This document shows positions 45,221 to 54,459 of a DNA stretch of 64,000 nt, one piece after another; the stretch's first letter is position 1, and each line of letters begins with the position of its first letter. Both the position numbers and the translations under genes were made by a program. Under the pieces are notes generated by a model. That model was not told the DNA's origin. It made no database searches and worked only from the letters and a program-made list of their open reading frames with translations. This stretch comes from Acidovorax radicis (lineage in GTDB: Bacteria > Pseudomonadota > Gammaproteobacteria > Burkholderiales > Burkholderiaceae_C): positions 2,914,001-2,978,000 of the forward strand of contig NZ_CP075184.1 in the NCBI RefSeq assembly GCF_020510705.1, read 5' to 3'.

Positions 45221-45249
45221 AATGTATCGGTGAAGCGTCATATCTCAAA
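45221..45249 (-). promoter_or_regulatory. Possible metNI promoter
   Basis: On the minus strand TTTGAG (45244-45249), a 17-bp spacer and TACATT (45221-45226). The -35 box resembles those of sbp, lsfA and metQ, but the neighbouring shared motif is weaker here. Confidence 0.45.
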
Positions 45250-45308
45250 CGATCAAAAAATCGATTGAATAGACCTGCTGCTTATAAAGAAGCATACCCG
45301 CGAAGGGT

Positions 45309-45368
45309 TTTACTATCAAATAAATAGCTGCCAGCGCTTTATAGATAAGCGCTATCTGCCATTTTCGC
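45309..45368. repeat. Dispersed palindromic repeat, copy 10
   Basis: A full copy: TTTACTATCAAATAAATAGC, CCAGCGCTTTATAGAT, AAGCGCTATCTGCC. It lies in the gap between metN and the second hybrid kinase gene end. Confidence 0.82.
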
Positions 45369-45443
45369 CCAAACACCTGCCCCATTCGGCTAAGCCGACG
45401 CAGAGTGTCTTGCGGCCTTATGGCTTGCCCTCCACCGTGCGGC

Positions 45444-47504
45444 TCAGTGCGCCGGGCCCATTCCCATCACCGCGTGCACCTTGCTGACCAGCGCCTGGGC
45501 GTCGAAAGGCTTGACCAGCAACTCCATCCGCGCGCCCAGAAACTGCGGGCTCATGGCGGCCTGTTCTGCATAGCCGGTCATCAAAATGACCTTGATGGCG
45601 GGCAGCTTTTCGATAGCGTAATCCGCCACCTGGCGGCCATTGGGGCCGGGCAGGCCCACGTCGGACACCAGCAGGTCAAAGTGCACCGCGCCCGACAGCA
45701 AGGCCATGGCGGCGTTGCCGGAGGCGGCCTCCATCACAAAAAAGCCGCTGTCGCGCAACAACTCCACCGCCAGCGCCCGCACGGTGTCATCGTCCTCCAC
45801 CACCAGGGCCGAATCGGGCCGGCGCGGGCCGCTCAGCGGCGTGGTGGGCTCGGTCTGCTCGAGCACCGCAGGCGCCTGCGACCGCTTGAAATACAAGGAC
45901 ACCCGGGTGCCCTGCCCCGCCGAACTCTCCAGCACCGCAATCCCGCCCGACTGGCGCATGAAGCCGTAGATCATGGACAGCCCCAGGCCCGTGCCCTGGC
46001 CCAGCGGCTTGGTGGTGAAGAAGGGGTCGAAGGCGCGGGTCAACACATCGTCCGACATGCCCGTGCCCGTGTCGCTGACGGCCACACACACATAGTCGCC
46101 ATCGTCCAGGCTGGCCACCGTGTGGTTGTCGGCCGCATCCAGGTGCACGTTGTCGGCGGTAATGCGCAGCGTGCCGCCGCTGGGCATGGCATCGCGGGCG
46201 TTGATGGCCAGGTTGAGCACGGCGTTTTCGAACTGGTGGGCGTCAGTGAGGGCCGCCCACAGATCGGGCGCCAACGAGAACTGCAGCGCGATGTTCTCGC
46301 CGCAGGTGGTCTGGATCATCGACTCCAGCCCGTGGAGCGAGGCCACCATGTCCACGGGCCGCGAGTCCAGTGGCTGGCGGCGTGAAAACGCCAGCAGGCG
46401 CTGCGTGAGCGAGGCTGCGCGGCGGGCTGCGGCCAGGCCCGCATCGATGTATTTGCCCGCCTCTTCCTGGCGGCCCTGCGCAATGCGCTGGCGGATGATC
46501 TGAAAAGGCAACACGATGCCCTGCAGCATGTTGTTGAGGTCATGCGCAATACCGCCGGTAAGCTGCCCCATGGCCTCCATCTTCTGGCCCTGGCGCAACT
46601 GCTCTTCGGCCTCTTGCAGCGCCTGCGCGCGGGCGTTTTCCTCGGTCACATCGCGGCCCACGAAGTGGATAAAACCATCGGCCGGCGATGCCGTCCAGAA
46701 CACCGAGTGCACCATCCCGTCACGGTGGCAAAACCGCAGCGTACCCTGGCGCTTTTGCGCCCCTTTTTGCAACTGCGCAAATTCGTCGTCCAGCACGGCG
46801 TCATCGTCGGAGTGTGCGAACAACCGCATGGGCCGGCCCACAGTTTCCCGCTCGCTCCAGCCCAGCCAGTCAGTCCACGCGGGGTTCACCGCCACAATGA
46901 CGCCGTCAAAGCGGGCCACCAGTAAGAGCGCGTCCGAGCGCAGCCACAGGCGGTCGCGGTCAGCAGTGCGCTGGGCCACCTGCTGCGAGAGCAACACGGT
47001 GGCTTCGCGCAGCTGGCGTTCGGCATGCACCTTGCCGGTGGTTTCGATCACCGTGTCCATCAGGCCCACCACCACGCCTGCCTCGTCGCGCACCGGGCTA
47101 TAGCAGAAGGTGAAGTACGTCTGCTCGTCGTAACCGTTGCGGTTGATGGTCAGCGGGAAGTCTTCGACGAAGGTGGACTCCCCCTCGAACGCCCGGTGCG
47201 CAAGGGGGCCCACCACAGGCCATGCCTCGGCCCACACCTCGTTGAACGGACGGCCCAGCGCCTCGGGTTTATGGCCCAGGATGGGGCGAAATGCATCGTT
47301 GTAAAGCGTGGTGAGCCCGCTGCCCCACACCAGGCATTTGGGGAAATGCGACGAAAGCACGGTCTCTACCGCAAACCGCAGGGCCATCGGCCACCCCTCC
47401 ATGGGCCCCAGGGCATGGTTCGCCCAGTCGTACTGCCGGATCTTGTCGGCCATGGGGCCTTGAGCGCGTGGAAAAACAGCCATTGATGACAAGGGATCAG
47501 TCAT
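45444..47504 (-). CDS. PAS-containing hybrid sensor histidine kinase
   Basis: A 686-residue cytoplasmic hybrid kinase. Two PAS-like regions are visible, the first near WANHALGPMEGWPMALRFAV and the second around DALLLVARFDGVIVAVNPAW. The histidine is in GGIAHDLNNML, the ATPase has LNLAINARDAMP and [13 protein letters not shown], and the C-terminal receiver carries SDVGLPGPNG with the family's KPFD. ATG 47504 was preferred over an upstream extension to 47621. It lacks an adjacent response regulator. The first PAS region resembles those of FIST/bacteriophytochrome-like soluble kinases, but no ligand can be named. Confidence 0.87.
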   Translation of the reverse strand: MTDPLSSMAVFPRAQGPMADKIRQYDWANHALGPMEGWPMALRFAVETVLSSHFPKCLVWGSGLTTLYNDAFRPILGHKPEALGRPFNEVWAEAWPVVGPLAHRAFEGESTFVEDFPLTINRNGYDEQTYFTFCYSPVRDEAGVVVGLMDTVIETTGKVHAERQLREATVLLSQQVAQRTADRDRLWLRSDALLLVARFDGVIVAVNPAWTDWLGWSERETVGRPMRLFAHSDDDAVLDDEFAQLQKGAQKRQGTLRFCHRDGMVHSVFWTASPADGFIHFVGRDVTEENARAQALQEAEEQLRQGQKMEAMGQLTGGIAHDLNNMLQGIVLPFQIIRQRIAQGRQEEAGKYIDAGLAAARRAASLTQRLLAFSRRQPLDSRPVDMVASLHGLESMIQTTCGENIALQFSLAPDLWAALTDAHQFENAVLNLAINARDAMPSGGTLRITADNVHLDAADNHTVASLDDGDYVCVAVSDTGTGMSDDVLTRAFDPFFTTKPLGQGTGLGLSMIYGFMRQSGGIAVLESSAGQGTRVSLYFKRSQAPAVLEQTEPTTPLSGPRRPDSALVVEDDDTVRALAVELLRDSGFFVMEAASGNAAMALLSGAVHFDLLVSDVGLPGPNGRQVADYAIEKLPAIKVILMTGYAEQAAMSPQFLGARMELLVKPFDAQALVSKVHAVMGMGPAH

Positions 47505-47715
47505 GACGAGTAAAGGCCGCGCGGTGGTCCGCCCGGAAAACCTTGGGGTCACTGCGGGCCCGTGGCCAAACAACGTGCCCCGCAGTGGTCGCCGTGGGCG
47601 CCGCCGGCCTCGGCGGGCCACGGGGCAATCACAGTGCCGCCGAGTCTACAAGTGAAACGACGTAGGCAGGAGGCTTCGTGCGGTTGCGAACAAAGACAAG
47701 CCGCATACCCTTGGC

Positions 47716-48918
47716 TCAAGCCCCCGCAGCCACAGTGCCACGCCCTTGCACCTGGCGCGACACCACAAGACCCAGCGCAAATACCCCCAACGCCGCCAAC
47801 GAAAACACCGCAGGCAGCCAACCCCGGTCCACACTGAACGCGACCACCAGCACCCCTGTGGATTGGCCCAGAAACAGCAGGCACGCAAACAACGTGACAG
47901 CGGTGCCACGCGCGTGGGGCGCCATCTGCGTGGCCTGCACCTGCAGGGTGTTGTGCAGCATGTAAAACCCGATCCCCGCCAGAAAACACCCGCCCACGGC
48001 CCAGGCCACCACGGGCGCCCACGCCAGTGCCAGCAACCCCATGGCGATCAGCGCCCCACCCGTCAGCGCCAAGCCCTGTTCACCCATCATGGCCAGCCAG
48101 CGCCGCGCAAACAGGCTATAGATCAACCCGCCCAGCCCATACAGCACCATCACGCCCCCGGCCGCCGAGGCCGACAACCCAAAGCCGCCCACCATGCGTG
48201 CCGGCACAAAAGCCAGCGTGCCAAATGCCAGCGCGCCCTCGATGGCCACCACGATCAGCACCCAGCGCACGCGCGGAATGCGCAAAAGCGCCATGGTATT
48301 TGCCAAATACGTCGCCAGCGAAAAAGAGGCCCCCGCATCACCTGCCGCATGGGGCTGCAGGGCCCCACTGCCGCGCGCATGGCGAAACAGCAATACCGCC
48401 GCTGCCGTAAACAGCAGCGCGAGCACGCCCAGCGCAGTGCGCCAGCCCAGCGTCTCGGTGGCAAAGCCGCCAAACCATTGCCCCGCCATCATCCCGGTCA
48501 CGGTGGCCACCATGAGGCGGGCCAGGGTTTCCTGCCGCTGCTCGTAAGGCACCTGATCGCCAATCCAGGCCATGGACAACGGAATGATCCCCGCCGCCGC
48601 CGCGCCCATCGCTGCCCGGGCCACCACCAGCAACGTGAAGCTGGGTGCCAGCGCCGTCATGGCACTGAACAGCGCGCAAGCCGATGTGGCGCCGATGATG
48701 ACCCGCAATTTGCCGATGCGATCACCCAGCGGCCCATACACCAGTTGCAACACCCCATAGGCCACCGCAAATGCGGCGATCACCGCCGAGGCGTCGCCGG
48801 TGGTGATGCTGAAATCCTGGGACAAGGCGACCAGCATCGGGTCGCACACACGCATGGATGCCATGCTGGAAAAAGCGGCCAGGCTGATGAGCCGGAGCAT
48901 GGTCGAGGAAGATGTCAT
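47716..48918 (-). CDS. MFS transporter
   Basis: A 400-residue major facilitator with 12 predicted helices. The loop 2-3 signature is YGPLGDRIGKLRVI, and ARAAMGAAAAGIIPLSMAWI lies in helix 4. It begins with ATG 48918 preceded by a moderate GAGGAAG site. Likely an exporter of a small molecule or drug, but the substrate cannot be inferred. A second MFS gene lies 210 bp upstream on the same strand, separated by a repeat. Confidence 0.87.
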   Translation of the reverse strand: MTSSSTMLRLISLAAFSSMASMRVCDPMLVALSQDFSITTGDASAVIAAFAVAYGVLQLVYGPLGDRIGKLRVIIGATSACALFSAMTALAPSFTLLVVARAAMGAAAAGIIPLSMAWIGDQVPYEQRQETLARLMVATVTGMMAGQWFGGFATETLGWRTALGVLALLFTAAAVLLFRHARGSGALQPHAAGDAGASFSLATYLANTMALLRIPRVRWVLIVVAIEGALAFGTLAFVPARMVGGFGLSASAAGGVMVLYGLGGLIYSLFARRWLAMMGEQGLALTGGALIAMGLLALAWAPVVAWAVGGCFLAGIGFYMLHNTLQVQATQMAPHARGTAVTLFACLLFLGQSTGVLVVAFSVDRGWLPAVFSLAALGVFALGLVVSRQVQGRGTVAAGA

Positions 48919-49070
48919 ATGACCCGATTGTCGTGCGGGCTTTGCCGGGCTGCTGACCCGACGGGCATGTACCCCGCGCGGTGAAGGTCACAAGCACGGG
49001 TCGAACGGCAAAGGCCCCGGTCGGGCGATGACTCACCAGCGCCGTCAGACATCCCGTTGAGCACACCGTT

Positions 49071-49134
49071 TACTCGCAAATTGATAGCGGCTGGCGCTCA
49101 CCACATATGCGCCAGCGCCGTTTTTCGCTCAAAT
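49071..49134. repeat. Dispersed palindromic repeat, copy 11
   Basis: A diverged copy: GATAGCGGCTGGCGCT, then GCGCCAGCGCCG, TTTTTCGCTC. It lies between the two MFS genes, reaching into the last codons of the second. Confidence 0.72.
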
Positions 49135-50388
49135 TCTTGCCAATGGCCTCCACACCCGCACCGCCAGGGCCGCGAGCGAAGCCACCGTAGCCAGCGCCAC
49201 CACCCCCACCCAGCTCCACTGCGCCAGCGCCAGGCTGCCCAGCGCCGCCCCGGCCGACATGCCGATGAACATGCCGGTGAACAGCAGCGCATTGAGCCGG
49301 CTGCGCGCCGCAGGGTCGATGCCGTACACGATGGTCTGGTGCGCCACCAGCGTGGCCTGCACGCCAAAGTCAAAGCCGATGGCACTGACCACGATCAAAC
49401 CCAGCTGGGCCTGCGCAGGCAGCAGCGGTGCCAGCGCCATCACCGCAAACGACGCGGCAGCCAGCCCGGCGCCATAGCGCGTCACCACCTCGGGCCCACG
49501 CTTGTCGGCCAGGCGCCCGGCCAACGGTGCAGCCAGTGCACCCGCCGCCCCGGCCAGGCCAAACGCGCCCGCCGCCGCCGTGCCCAGCCCAAACTGGCTG
49601 TGCAGCATCACCGCCAGCGTGGACCAGAACGCACTAAAGCCCACGGCCAACAGCCCCTGCGCCCAGGCCGCACGGCGCAGCGCAGCGTGCTGCCGCCACA
49701 GCGCCACCATCGAGCCGATCAGCGCGCCATAGCCCAGCTGCGTGGTGGGCGCAAAGCGCGGCAACCCGCGCCACACGGCCACTGTCAGCAGCGCAATGGC
49801 CACCGCCGCCGCCACATACACCGTGCGCCAGCCCCACTGCTGCGCCACAAAGCCGCTGACCACGCGCGACAACAAAATGCCCAGCAGCAGCCCCGTCATC
49901 ACCGTGCCCACCATGCGCCCGCGCTGCGCAGCCGGGGCCAGCGTGGCGGCGGCGGGCACCACGTCTTGCGCCACCGTGGCCGCCAGGCCCACGGCCAGGC
50001 TGGCCGCCAGCAGCGCGCCCATGCCGGGCGCCAGGCCGCTCAGCAGCAAGGCCAGCATCAGCGCAATGGACTTGATGACGATGATGCGGCGCCGGTCAAA
50101 CCGGTCGCCCAGCGGCGCCAGCAGCAAGATGCCCAGCGCATACCCCAGCTGCGTGAGCGTGGGCACCAGCCCCACCACGCGGCTGTCGGCCTGCATGTCG
50201 GGCCCCAGCACGCCCAGTATGGGTTGGCTGTAATACAGCGACGCCACGCTCAGCCCCGCCGTGGTCGCCAGCAGCAACAGCAGCGGCGCGCTCACTGTGC
50301 TTTCTGCACCCACTGGACCTTCAGCAGGCGGCGCTACCGGGGCCACGCCCACCGCACCCCTTGCATGCACATTTTGAATGGAAGACAT
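49129..50388 (-). CDS. MFS transporter, YnfM-like
   Basis: A 419-residue major facilitator of the YnfM-like arabinose-efflux branch. SLYYSQPILGVLGPDMQ in helix 1 and LLAPLGDRFDRRRIIV in loop 2-3 are characteristic; a late motif is VYGIDPAARSRLNALLFTG. It has 12 predicted helices. ATG 50388 was chosen over an adjacent GTG. It is divergent from a LysR gene whose probable operator overlaps the shared intergenic region, so that regulator likely controls it. Confidence 0.87.
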   Translation of the reverse strand: MSSIQNVHARGAVGVAPVAPPAEGPVGAESTVSAPLLLLLATTAGLSVASLYYSQPILGVLGPDMQADSRVVGLVPTLTQLGYALGILLLAPLGDRFDRRRIIVIKSIALMLALLLSGLAPGMGALLAASLAVGLAATVAQDVVPAAATLAPAAQRGRMVGTVMTGLLLGILLSRVVSGFVAQQWGWRTVYVAAAVAIALLTVAVWRGLPRFAPTTQLGYGALIGSMVALWRQHAALRRAAWAQGLLAVGFSAFWSTLAVMLHSQFGLGTAAAGAFGLAGAAGALAAPLAGRLADKRGPEVVTRYGAGLAAASFAVMALAPLLPAQAQLGLIVVSAIGFDFGVQATLVAHQTIVYGIDPAARSRLNALLFTGMFIGMSAGAALGSLALAQWSWVGVVALATVASLAALAVRVWRPLARI

Positions 50389-50472
50389 CACAACACCATC
50401 GGTTAAAAAGGAATGGTGCGATTGTTCTAGCCCGCTGCCGCGCTGGGTAGTAGGCTCAATTGCAGATTAGTT

Positions 50473-50487
50473 ATACGCTTGGCGTAT
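50473..50487. promoter_or_regulatory. LysR box overlapping the regulator start codon
   Basis: ATACGC-TTG-GCGTAT, a perfect inverted repeat with T-N11-A, whose right arm overlaps the regulator's ATG (50486). It lies between the LysR and MFS genes. Confidence 0.75.
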
Positions 50488-51487
50488 GACCAACACCCTC
50501 GCGGCCCTCCCGACCCAGCCACCCGGCGCCGACCGCATCGAGCTGATGCGGACCTTTGTCCGCATCGTCGAGGCCGGCAGCCTGTCTGCCGCCGCCCAGC
50601 AACTGGGCACCAGCCAGCCCACCGTGAGCCGCCGCCTGCAGGCGCTGGAGCGCAGCCTGGGCATCAAGCTGCTGCAGCGCTCCACCCATGTGATGAAGTT
50701 GACGGAAGACGGCGACCGCTGCTTTGCCCACGCCAAGGCCCTGCTGGAAGATTGGCGCGCCATGGAAGACGACCTGCGCGGCACCGCCGACACCCCGCGC
50801 GGCACCCTGCGCGTGCTGGCACCCCACGCCTTTGGGCAAGACCAGTTCATCGCCCCGCTGATGGCCTACCTGCGCCGCTACCCCGAGGTGGACGTGGAAT
50901 GGATGCTGCACGACCGCCGCCCCAATTTCATCGCCGAAGGCATCGACTGCGCCATCCAGGTCGGCGCGGTGGACGACCCCAGCGTGGTGGCGGTGCGCCT
51001 AGCCGAGGTGCCCCGCATCGTGCTGGCCGCCCCCGCCCTCATGGCCGGGCGCCCCACGCCCCAGCACGCGCAAGACCTGCAGCCCCTGCCCTGGCTGGCC
51101 CTGAGCACCTTCTACCGCCGCGAGGTCACGCTGACCCAAGAGCCCGGCGGCGAGGCCCACACCTTCGGCATCACCCCGCGTTTGGCCACCGACAGCCTGT
51201 ACGCCCTGCGCAGCGCCGCCTTGGCCGGGCTGGGGGCGTGCATTTCATCGGCATGGATCGTGGACAACGATGTGCGGCAGGGGAACTTGCTGCACCTGGT
51301 GCCCAACTGGCATGCAGCGCCGCTGCCGGTGTACTTGGTGTACCCGTATGCACGGTTTTATCCGGCGCGGCTGCGGTTGTTTTTGGAGGCGATGCGGGGG
51401 GCGATGCCGGGGTTGGTGGGGATGCGGGCGGTGGGGTCAGGAGCTGCCTGTGGGGCAAGTGAGAACGGACGCTCAACGTCGTGTTGA
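50486..51487 (+). CDS. LysR-family regulator divergent from MFS gene
   Basis: A 333-residue LysR-type regulator with the HTH in MRTFVRIVEAGSLSAAAQQL and QPTVSRRLQALERSL, followed by a normal effector domain. The last 20 or so residues (GSGAACGASENGRSTSC) look unlike a LysR tail and run into the lower-GC island, so the gene's 3' end may be altered. The probable operator overlaps the start codon, predicting negative autoregulation, and the divergent MFS gene is the likely target. Confidence 0.85.
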   Translation: MTNTLAALPTQPPGADRIELMRTFVRIVEAGSLSAAAQQLGTSQPTVSRRLQALERSLGIKLLQRSTHVMKLTEDGDRCFAHAKALLEDWRAMEDDLRGTADTPRGTLRVLAPHAFGQDQFIAPLMAYLRRYPEVDVEWMLHDRRPNFIAEGIDCAIQVGAVDDPSVVAVRLAEVPRIVLAAPALMAGRPTPQHAQDLQPLPWLALSTFYRREVTLTQEPGGEAHTFGITPRLATDSLYALRSAALAGLGACISSAWIVDNDVRQGNLLHLVPNWHAAPLPVYLVYPYARFYPARLRLFLEAMRGAMPGLVGMRAVGSGAACGASENGRSTSC

Positions 51488-51535
51488 GAATGATCGGACG
51501 GTCTGGCCGATCGTTGATGTTTGGAATCACGGCGT

Positions 51536-52078
51536 CTAGTTGCGATCAAACGCTTCGGACCTCGCCTTCTGCCAAGCCGCCACGGAATACCATTCCTCTC
51601 TTCGCAATCGATCCGGGCATATTGTGGTTTTTGAGAGCTGTACCCCAAGCCTATCGAAGCAGTAGCGCTCGGCGTATAGGCTTAGATGCCATGTTGCCAC
51701 TGACAGCGATTGTGAATTGATAGATCTCCACCCCATATGGGCCAATCGGTCCCTTATATCAATCAGTCCTGGGCTACTGCTGGTTCCAGCCATCGGCCAG
51801 AGGTCTGCGACCAACACCGAAGACTTCTCAAAGTGCTGCCGCATTCGGGCTTTGAAGTTTTTTGGTGCTCCATCAGCAACTAATTTCTCAAAGCCCTTGA
51901 TTCGTTCAGAAACCGGATCCGAAACGTTCTTTCTTGCATCCACCAAAGCAGCAATTAACTCTGATTTCGACCGTTCCGCGGCCTCATCGAGCGGAGGAGA
52001 TTCGACGCGAATTGCTTCAAATCCATGCATAAGGGCCACAAATCTCCCGGCCGTGTTCATGCTAATTGCAGGGGCTAG
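51536..52078 (-). pseudogene. IS-disrupted HEPN-type gene, fragment 3 (C-terminal)
   Basis: The C-terminal 180 codons of one broken gene. It starts at the CTAG (52075-52078) that borders the first IS and ends at the original stop. It carries LIDIRDRLAHMGWRS, an R-x4-H motif (R401, H406 of the restored protein) as in HEPN ribonucleases, followed by a helical tail. The apparent reading frame continues into the IS but that part is antisense to the transposase. See the two other fragments at 55646-56087 and 57275-57716. Confidence 0.8.
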
Positions 52079-53264
52079 GGAAATCCTGCAAAACCTCGTG
52101 GTCAGTCTGATAGACCCCGGCCAGTCATGGCATCCTCGCAAGCCATGAAGCAAAGCAGCCTTGACCTGAACCTGAGCACCAAGAAGACCCGCAAACAGGA
52201 ACTGCTGGCCCAGATGGATCGGGTGGTTCCCTGGGCTGCATTGCTCGATGTCATTGCCCCGTATTACCCCGAGGGCAAGAACGGCCGCCCACCCTTTGCC
52301 CTGGAGACCATGCTGCGCATCCACTGCATGCAGCAGTGGTTTACCTTGTCGGATCTGGCGATGGAGGAAGCCCTCTTTGACACCCCGATCTACCGGGATT
52401 TTGCAGGGCTTGATGCCCATGGACGAATGCCTGACGAGAGCACCATTTTGAGGTTTCGCCACCGGCTGGAGAAGCACAAGCTGGCCGAGCAGATTCTGGC
52501 CACCGTCAACGAACTGCTGGCAGCGCAGGGCTTGCTGCTCAAGGCGGGCACTGCGGTAGACGCCACGTTGATCGCAGCGCCCAGCTCTACCAAGAACAAG
52601 GACAGAAAGCGCGATCCAGAGATGCACTCAAGCCAAAAGGGCAATGAATGGCACTTTGGCATGAAGGCCCACATTGGCGTGGACGCGGACTCAGGACTGG
52701 TGCACACCGTCATCGGAACCTCGGGCAACGTGGCCGACGTTGTAGAAGGCAACAGCTTGCTGCACGGGCAAGAAAAAGACGGGTTTGGTGACGCGGGCTA
52801 TCAAGGCGTTCACAAGCGCCCGGATGCCAGGGCGGGCGTGACGTGGCACATAGCGATGCGCCCGGGCAAGCGCAAAGAGCTGGACAAAGAGCACAACCTC
52901 GTTGACGCGCTCATAGACCAGATGGAGAAGATCAAGGCAAGCATCCGGGCCAAGGTGGAGCATCCCTTTAGGGTGATCAAGCGGCAGTTTGGATATGTGA
53001 AGGCGCGCTACCGGGGATTGAAGAAGAACACACTGCAGCTCAAGACGCTGTTTGCGCTGTCCAACCTGTGGATGGTGCGCCACCAATTGCTGGGGGCGCA
53101 GGCATGAGTGCGTCCGCAAACAGCCGTGCAGCCGCAGCGGCTGCGCAAGCGGCCCCCACAAGGGGCACCAAACAAGACGGAACCGCAGGAAAGACGGTCT
53201 CCATTGCGCCAGCTGAAAAACTCAGTCTCGTAGCACGCGCGAAACCGAGTTGTTCAGAACATCC
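52079..53264 (+). mobile_element. IS5-group element, type a, copy 1
   Basis: A 1186-bp insertion sequence bounded by CTAG at both sides (52075-52078 and 53265-53268). The ends GGAAATCCTGCAAAACC and, inverted, GGATGTTCTGAACAAC are imperfect terminal repeats. It contains one IS5-type DDE transposase gene. CTAG fits the YTAR target of the IS5 group. Confidence 0.9.
52127..53107 (+). CDS. IS5-group DDE transposase
   Basis: A 326-residue transposase like that of IS5. The first catalytic aspartate is in VDATLIAAPSS, the second in DAGYQG, and the glutamate region is in RAKVEHPFRVIKRQFGYVK. Family segments ETMLRIHCMQQWFTLSD and GNEWHFGMKAHIGVD are intact, so it should be functional. A second in-frame ATG at 52145 may be the true start. 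The other copy of this IS differs at a single residue (A versus V in YVK[A/V]RY). Confidence 0.92.
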   Translation: MASSQAMKQSSLDLNLSTKKTRKQELLAQMDRVVPWAALLDVIAPYYPEGKNGRPPFALETMLRIHCMQQWFTLSDLAMEEALFDTPIYRDFAGLDAHGRMPDESTILRFRHRLEKHKLAEQILATVNELLAAQGLLLKAGTAVDATLIAAPSSTKNKDRKRDPEMHSSQKGNEWHFGMKAHIGVDADSGLVHTVIGTSGNVADVVEGNSLLHGQEKDGFGDAGYQGVHKRPDARAGVTWHIAMRPGKRKELDKEHNLVDALIDQMEKIKASIRAKVEHPFRVIKRQFGYVKARYRGLKKNTLQLKTLFALSNLWMVRHQLLGAQA

Positions 53265-53268
53265 CTAG
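53104..53268 (+). CDS. Small alanine-rich ORF after the IS transposase, copy 1
   Basis: A 54-codon open frame whose ATG overlaps the transposase stop (ATGA). It is alanine-rich and unlike any family I know. Its stop codon TAG is supplied by the CTAG target site at the IS edge. It may be fortuitous. An identical frame follows the second copy. Confidence 0.3.
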   Translation: MSASANSRAAAAAAQAAPTRGTKQDGTAGKTVSIAPAEKLSLVARAKPSCSEHP

Positions 53269-54455
53269 GGATTCTCTGCACAAATCCCTGCGTAATGTGC
53301 TTACGAAGGCTTGAAGCCGAGACAATAAGGCCATGAAGCAAAGCAGCCTGGGCCTGAGCAATACCACCAAGCGCACACGCAAGCGCGAGTTCCTTGATGC
53401 GATGGAGTTGGTGGTGCCCTGGGCCGAGTTGGTCTCGCTCATTGAGCCCTACGCCCCAGAGATCGGACGCCGGGGCCAGCAGCCCTTTGCGGTGCAGACC
53501 CTGCTGCGTATCCATTTCATGCAGCAGTGGTTCAAGCTTAGCGACCCAGCCATGGAAGAGGCACTGCACGACGTGCCAGCCTTTCGGGACTTTGCCGGCC
53601 TGTCTCACTGGGACGAACACATTCCCAGTGAATCGAGCATCCTGCGTTTTCGGCATCTGCTGGAGCGCCACAAACTGGCCGATCAGATCCTCGCTACGGT
53701 CAATGCCCTGCTGCAAGCCAAAGGGCTGCAACTCAAAGCAGGCACGGTGGTGGATGCCACGCTGATTGCGGCGCCGACGTCCACCAAGAATGAAGGCAAG
53801 GCACGAGACCCCGAGATGCATCAAAGCAAGAAGGGCAACGAGTGGTACTTTGGCATGAAGGCTCACATTGGCGTGGATGCGGATTCAGGCCTGGTGCACA
53901 GCGTGCGCGGCACCAGTGGCAATGTGAACGACGTGATAGAAGCCAACAGCCTGCTGCACGGGCAAGAAACGGATGCCTTTGGCGATGCGGGCTACCAAGG
54001 AGTGGACAAGCGGCCCGATGCCAACAAGAACGTGCGCTGGCATGTAGCCATGCGCCCGGGGTTGCGCCGGGCTTTGGACAAAAACAAGCCTGTGGATGCG
54101 CTGATCGACCAACTTGAACGCACCAAGGCCAGCATCCGGGCCAAGGTGGAGCACCCGTTCAGAGTGCTCAAGCAGCAGTTCGGGTACGTGAAGGTGCGCT
54201 ACCGGGGGCTCATGAAGAACACGGCGCAGATCGTCACGCTGTTTGCGCTGGGCAATCTGTGGATGGCAAGGCACAAGTTGCTGGCCTGCATGGGGCAGGT
54301 GCGCGTGCAGGGGGCGTAAAGCCTCCGATATAGGGGCAATGGCCCTCGCCAAACGCCTGCTGGGTGCGCTGCGCACGCCTCATTACTCAAAGCGAGTGCT
54401 GTTTTAGTTCAGGCATCGCTGTGACATAGCCAGAACCGATTCGTGAAGAGCTTCC
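53269..54455 (+). mobile_element. IS5-group element, type b, copy 1
   Basis: A 1187-bp insertion sequence, CTAG on both sides, sharing its left CTAG with the preceding element and its right one (54456-54459) with the next. Terminal repeats read GGATTCTCTGCACAAATC and, inverted, GGAAGCTCTTCACGAATC. Confidence 0.9.
53333..54319 (+). CDS. IS5-group DDE transposase, type b
   Basis: A 328-residue IS5-type transposase, recognisably related to but distinct from the type-a enzyme. Aspartates lie in VDATLIAAPTS and DAGYQG, the glutamate in RAKVEHPFRVLKQQFGYVK. The frame is intact. An identical protein is encoded by the inverted copy at 56224-57210. Confidence 0.92.
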   Translation: MKQSSLGLSNTTKRTRKREFLDAMELVVPWAELVSLIEPYAPEIGRRGQQPFAVQTLLRIHFMQQWFKLSDPAMEEALHDVPAFRDFAGLSHWDEHIPSESSILRFRHLLERHKLADQILATVNALLQAKGLQLKAGTVVDATLIAAPTSTKNEGKARDPEMHQSKKGNEWYFGMKAHIGVDADSGLVHSVRGTSGNVNDVIEANSLLHGQETDAFGDAGYQGVDKRPDANKNVRWHVAMRPGLRRALDKNKPVDALIDQLERTKASIRAKVEHPFRVLKQQFGYVKVRYRGLMKNTAQIVTLFALGNLWMARHKLLACMGQVRVQGA

Positions 54456-54459
54456 CTAG

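Noticed and set aside
51536..52627. 363-residue minus-strand frame spanning an IS border
   Set aside because: The first half is antisense to the transposase; only the part beyond the CTAG at 52075-52078 is real gene sequence.
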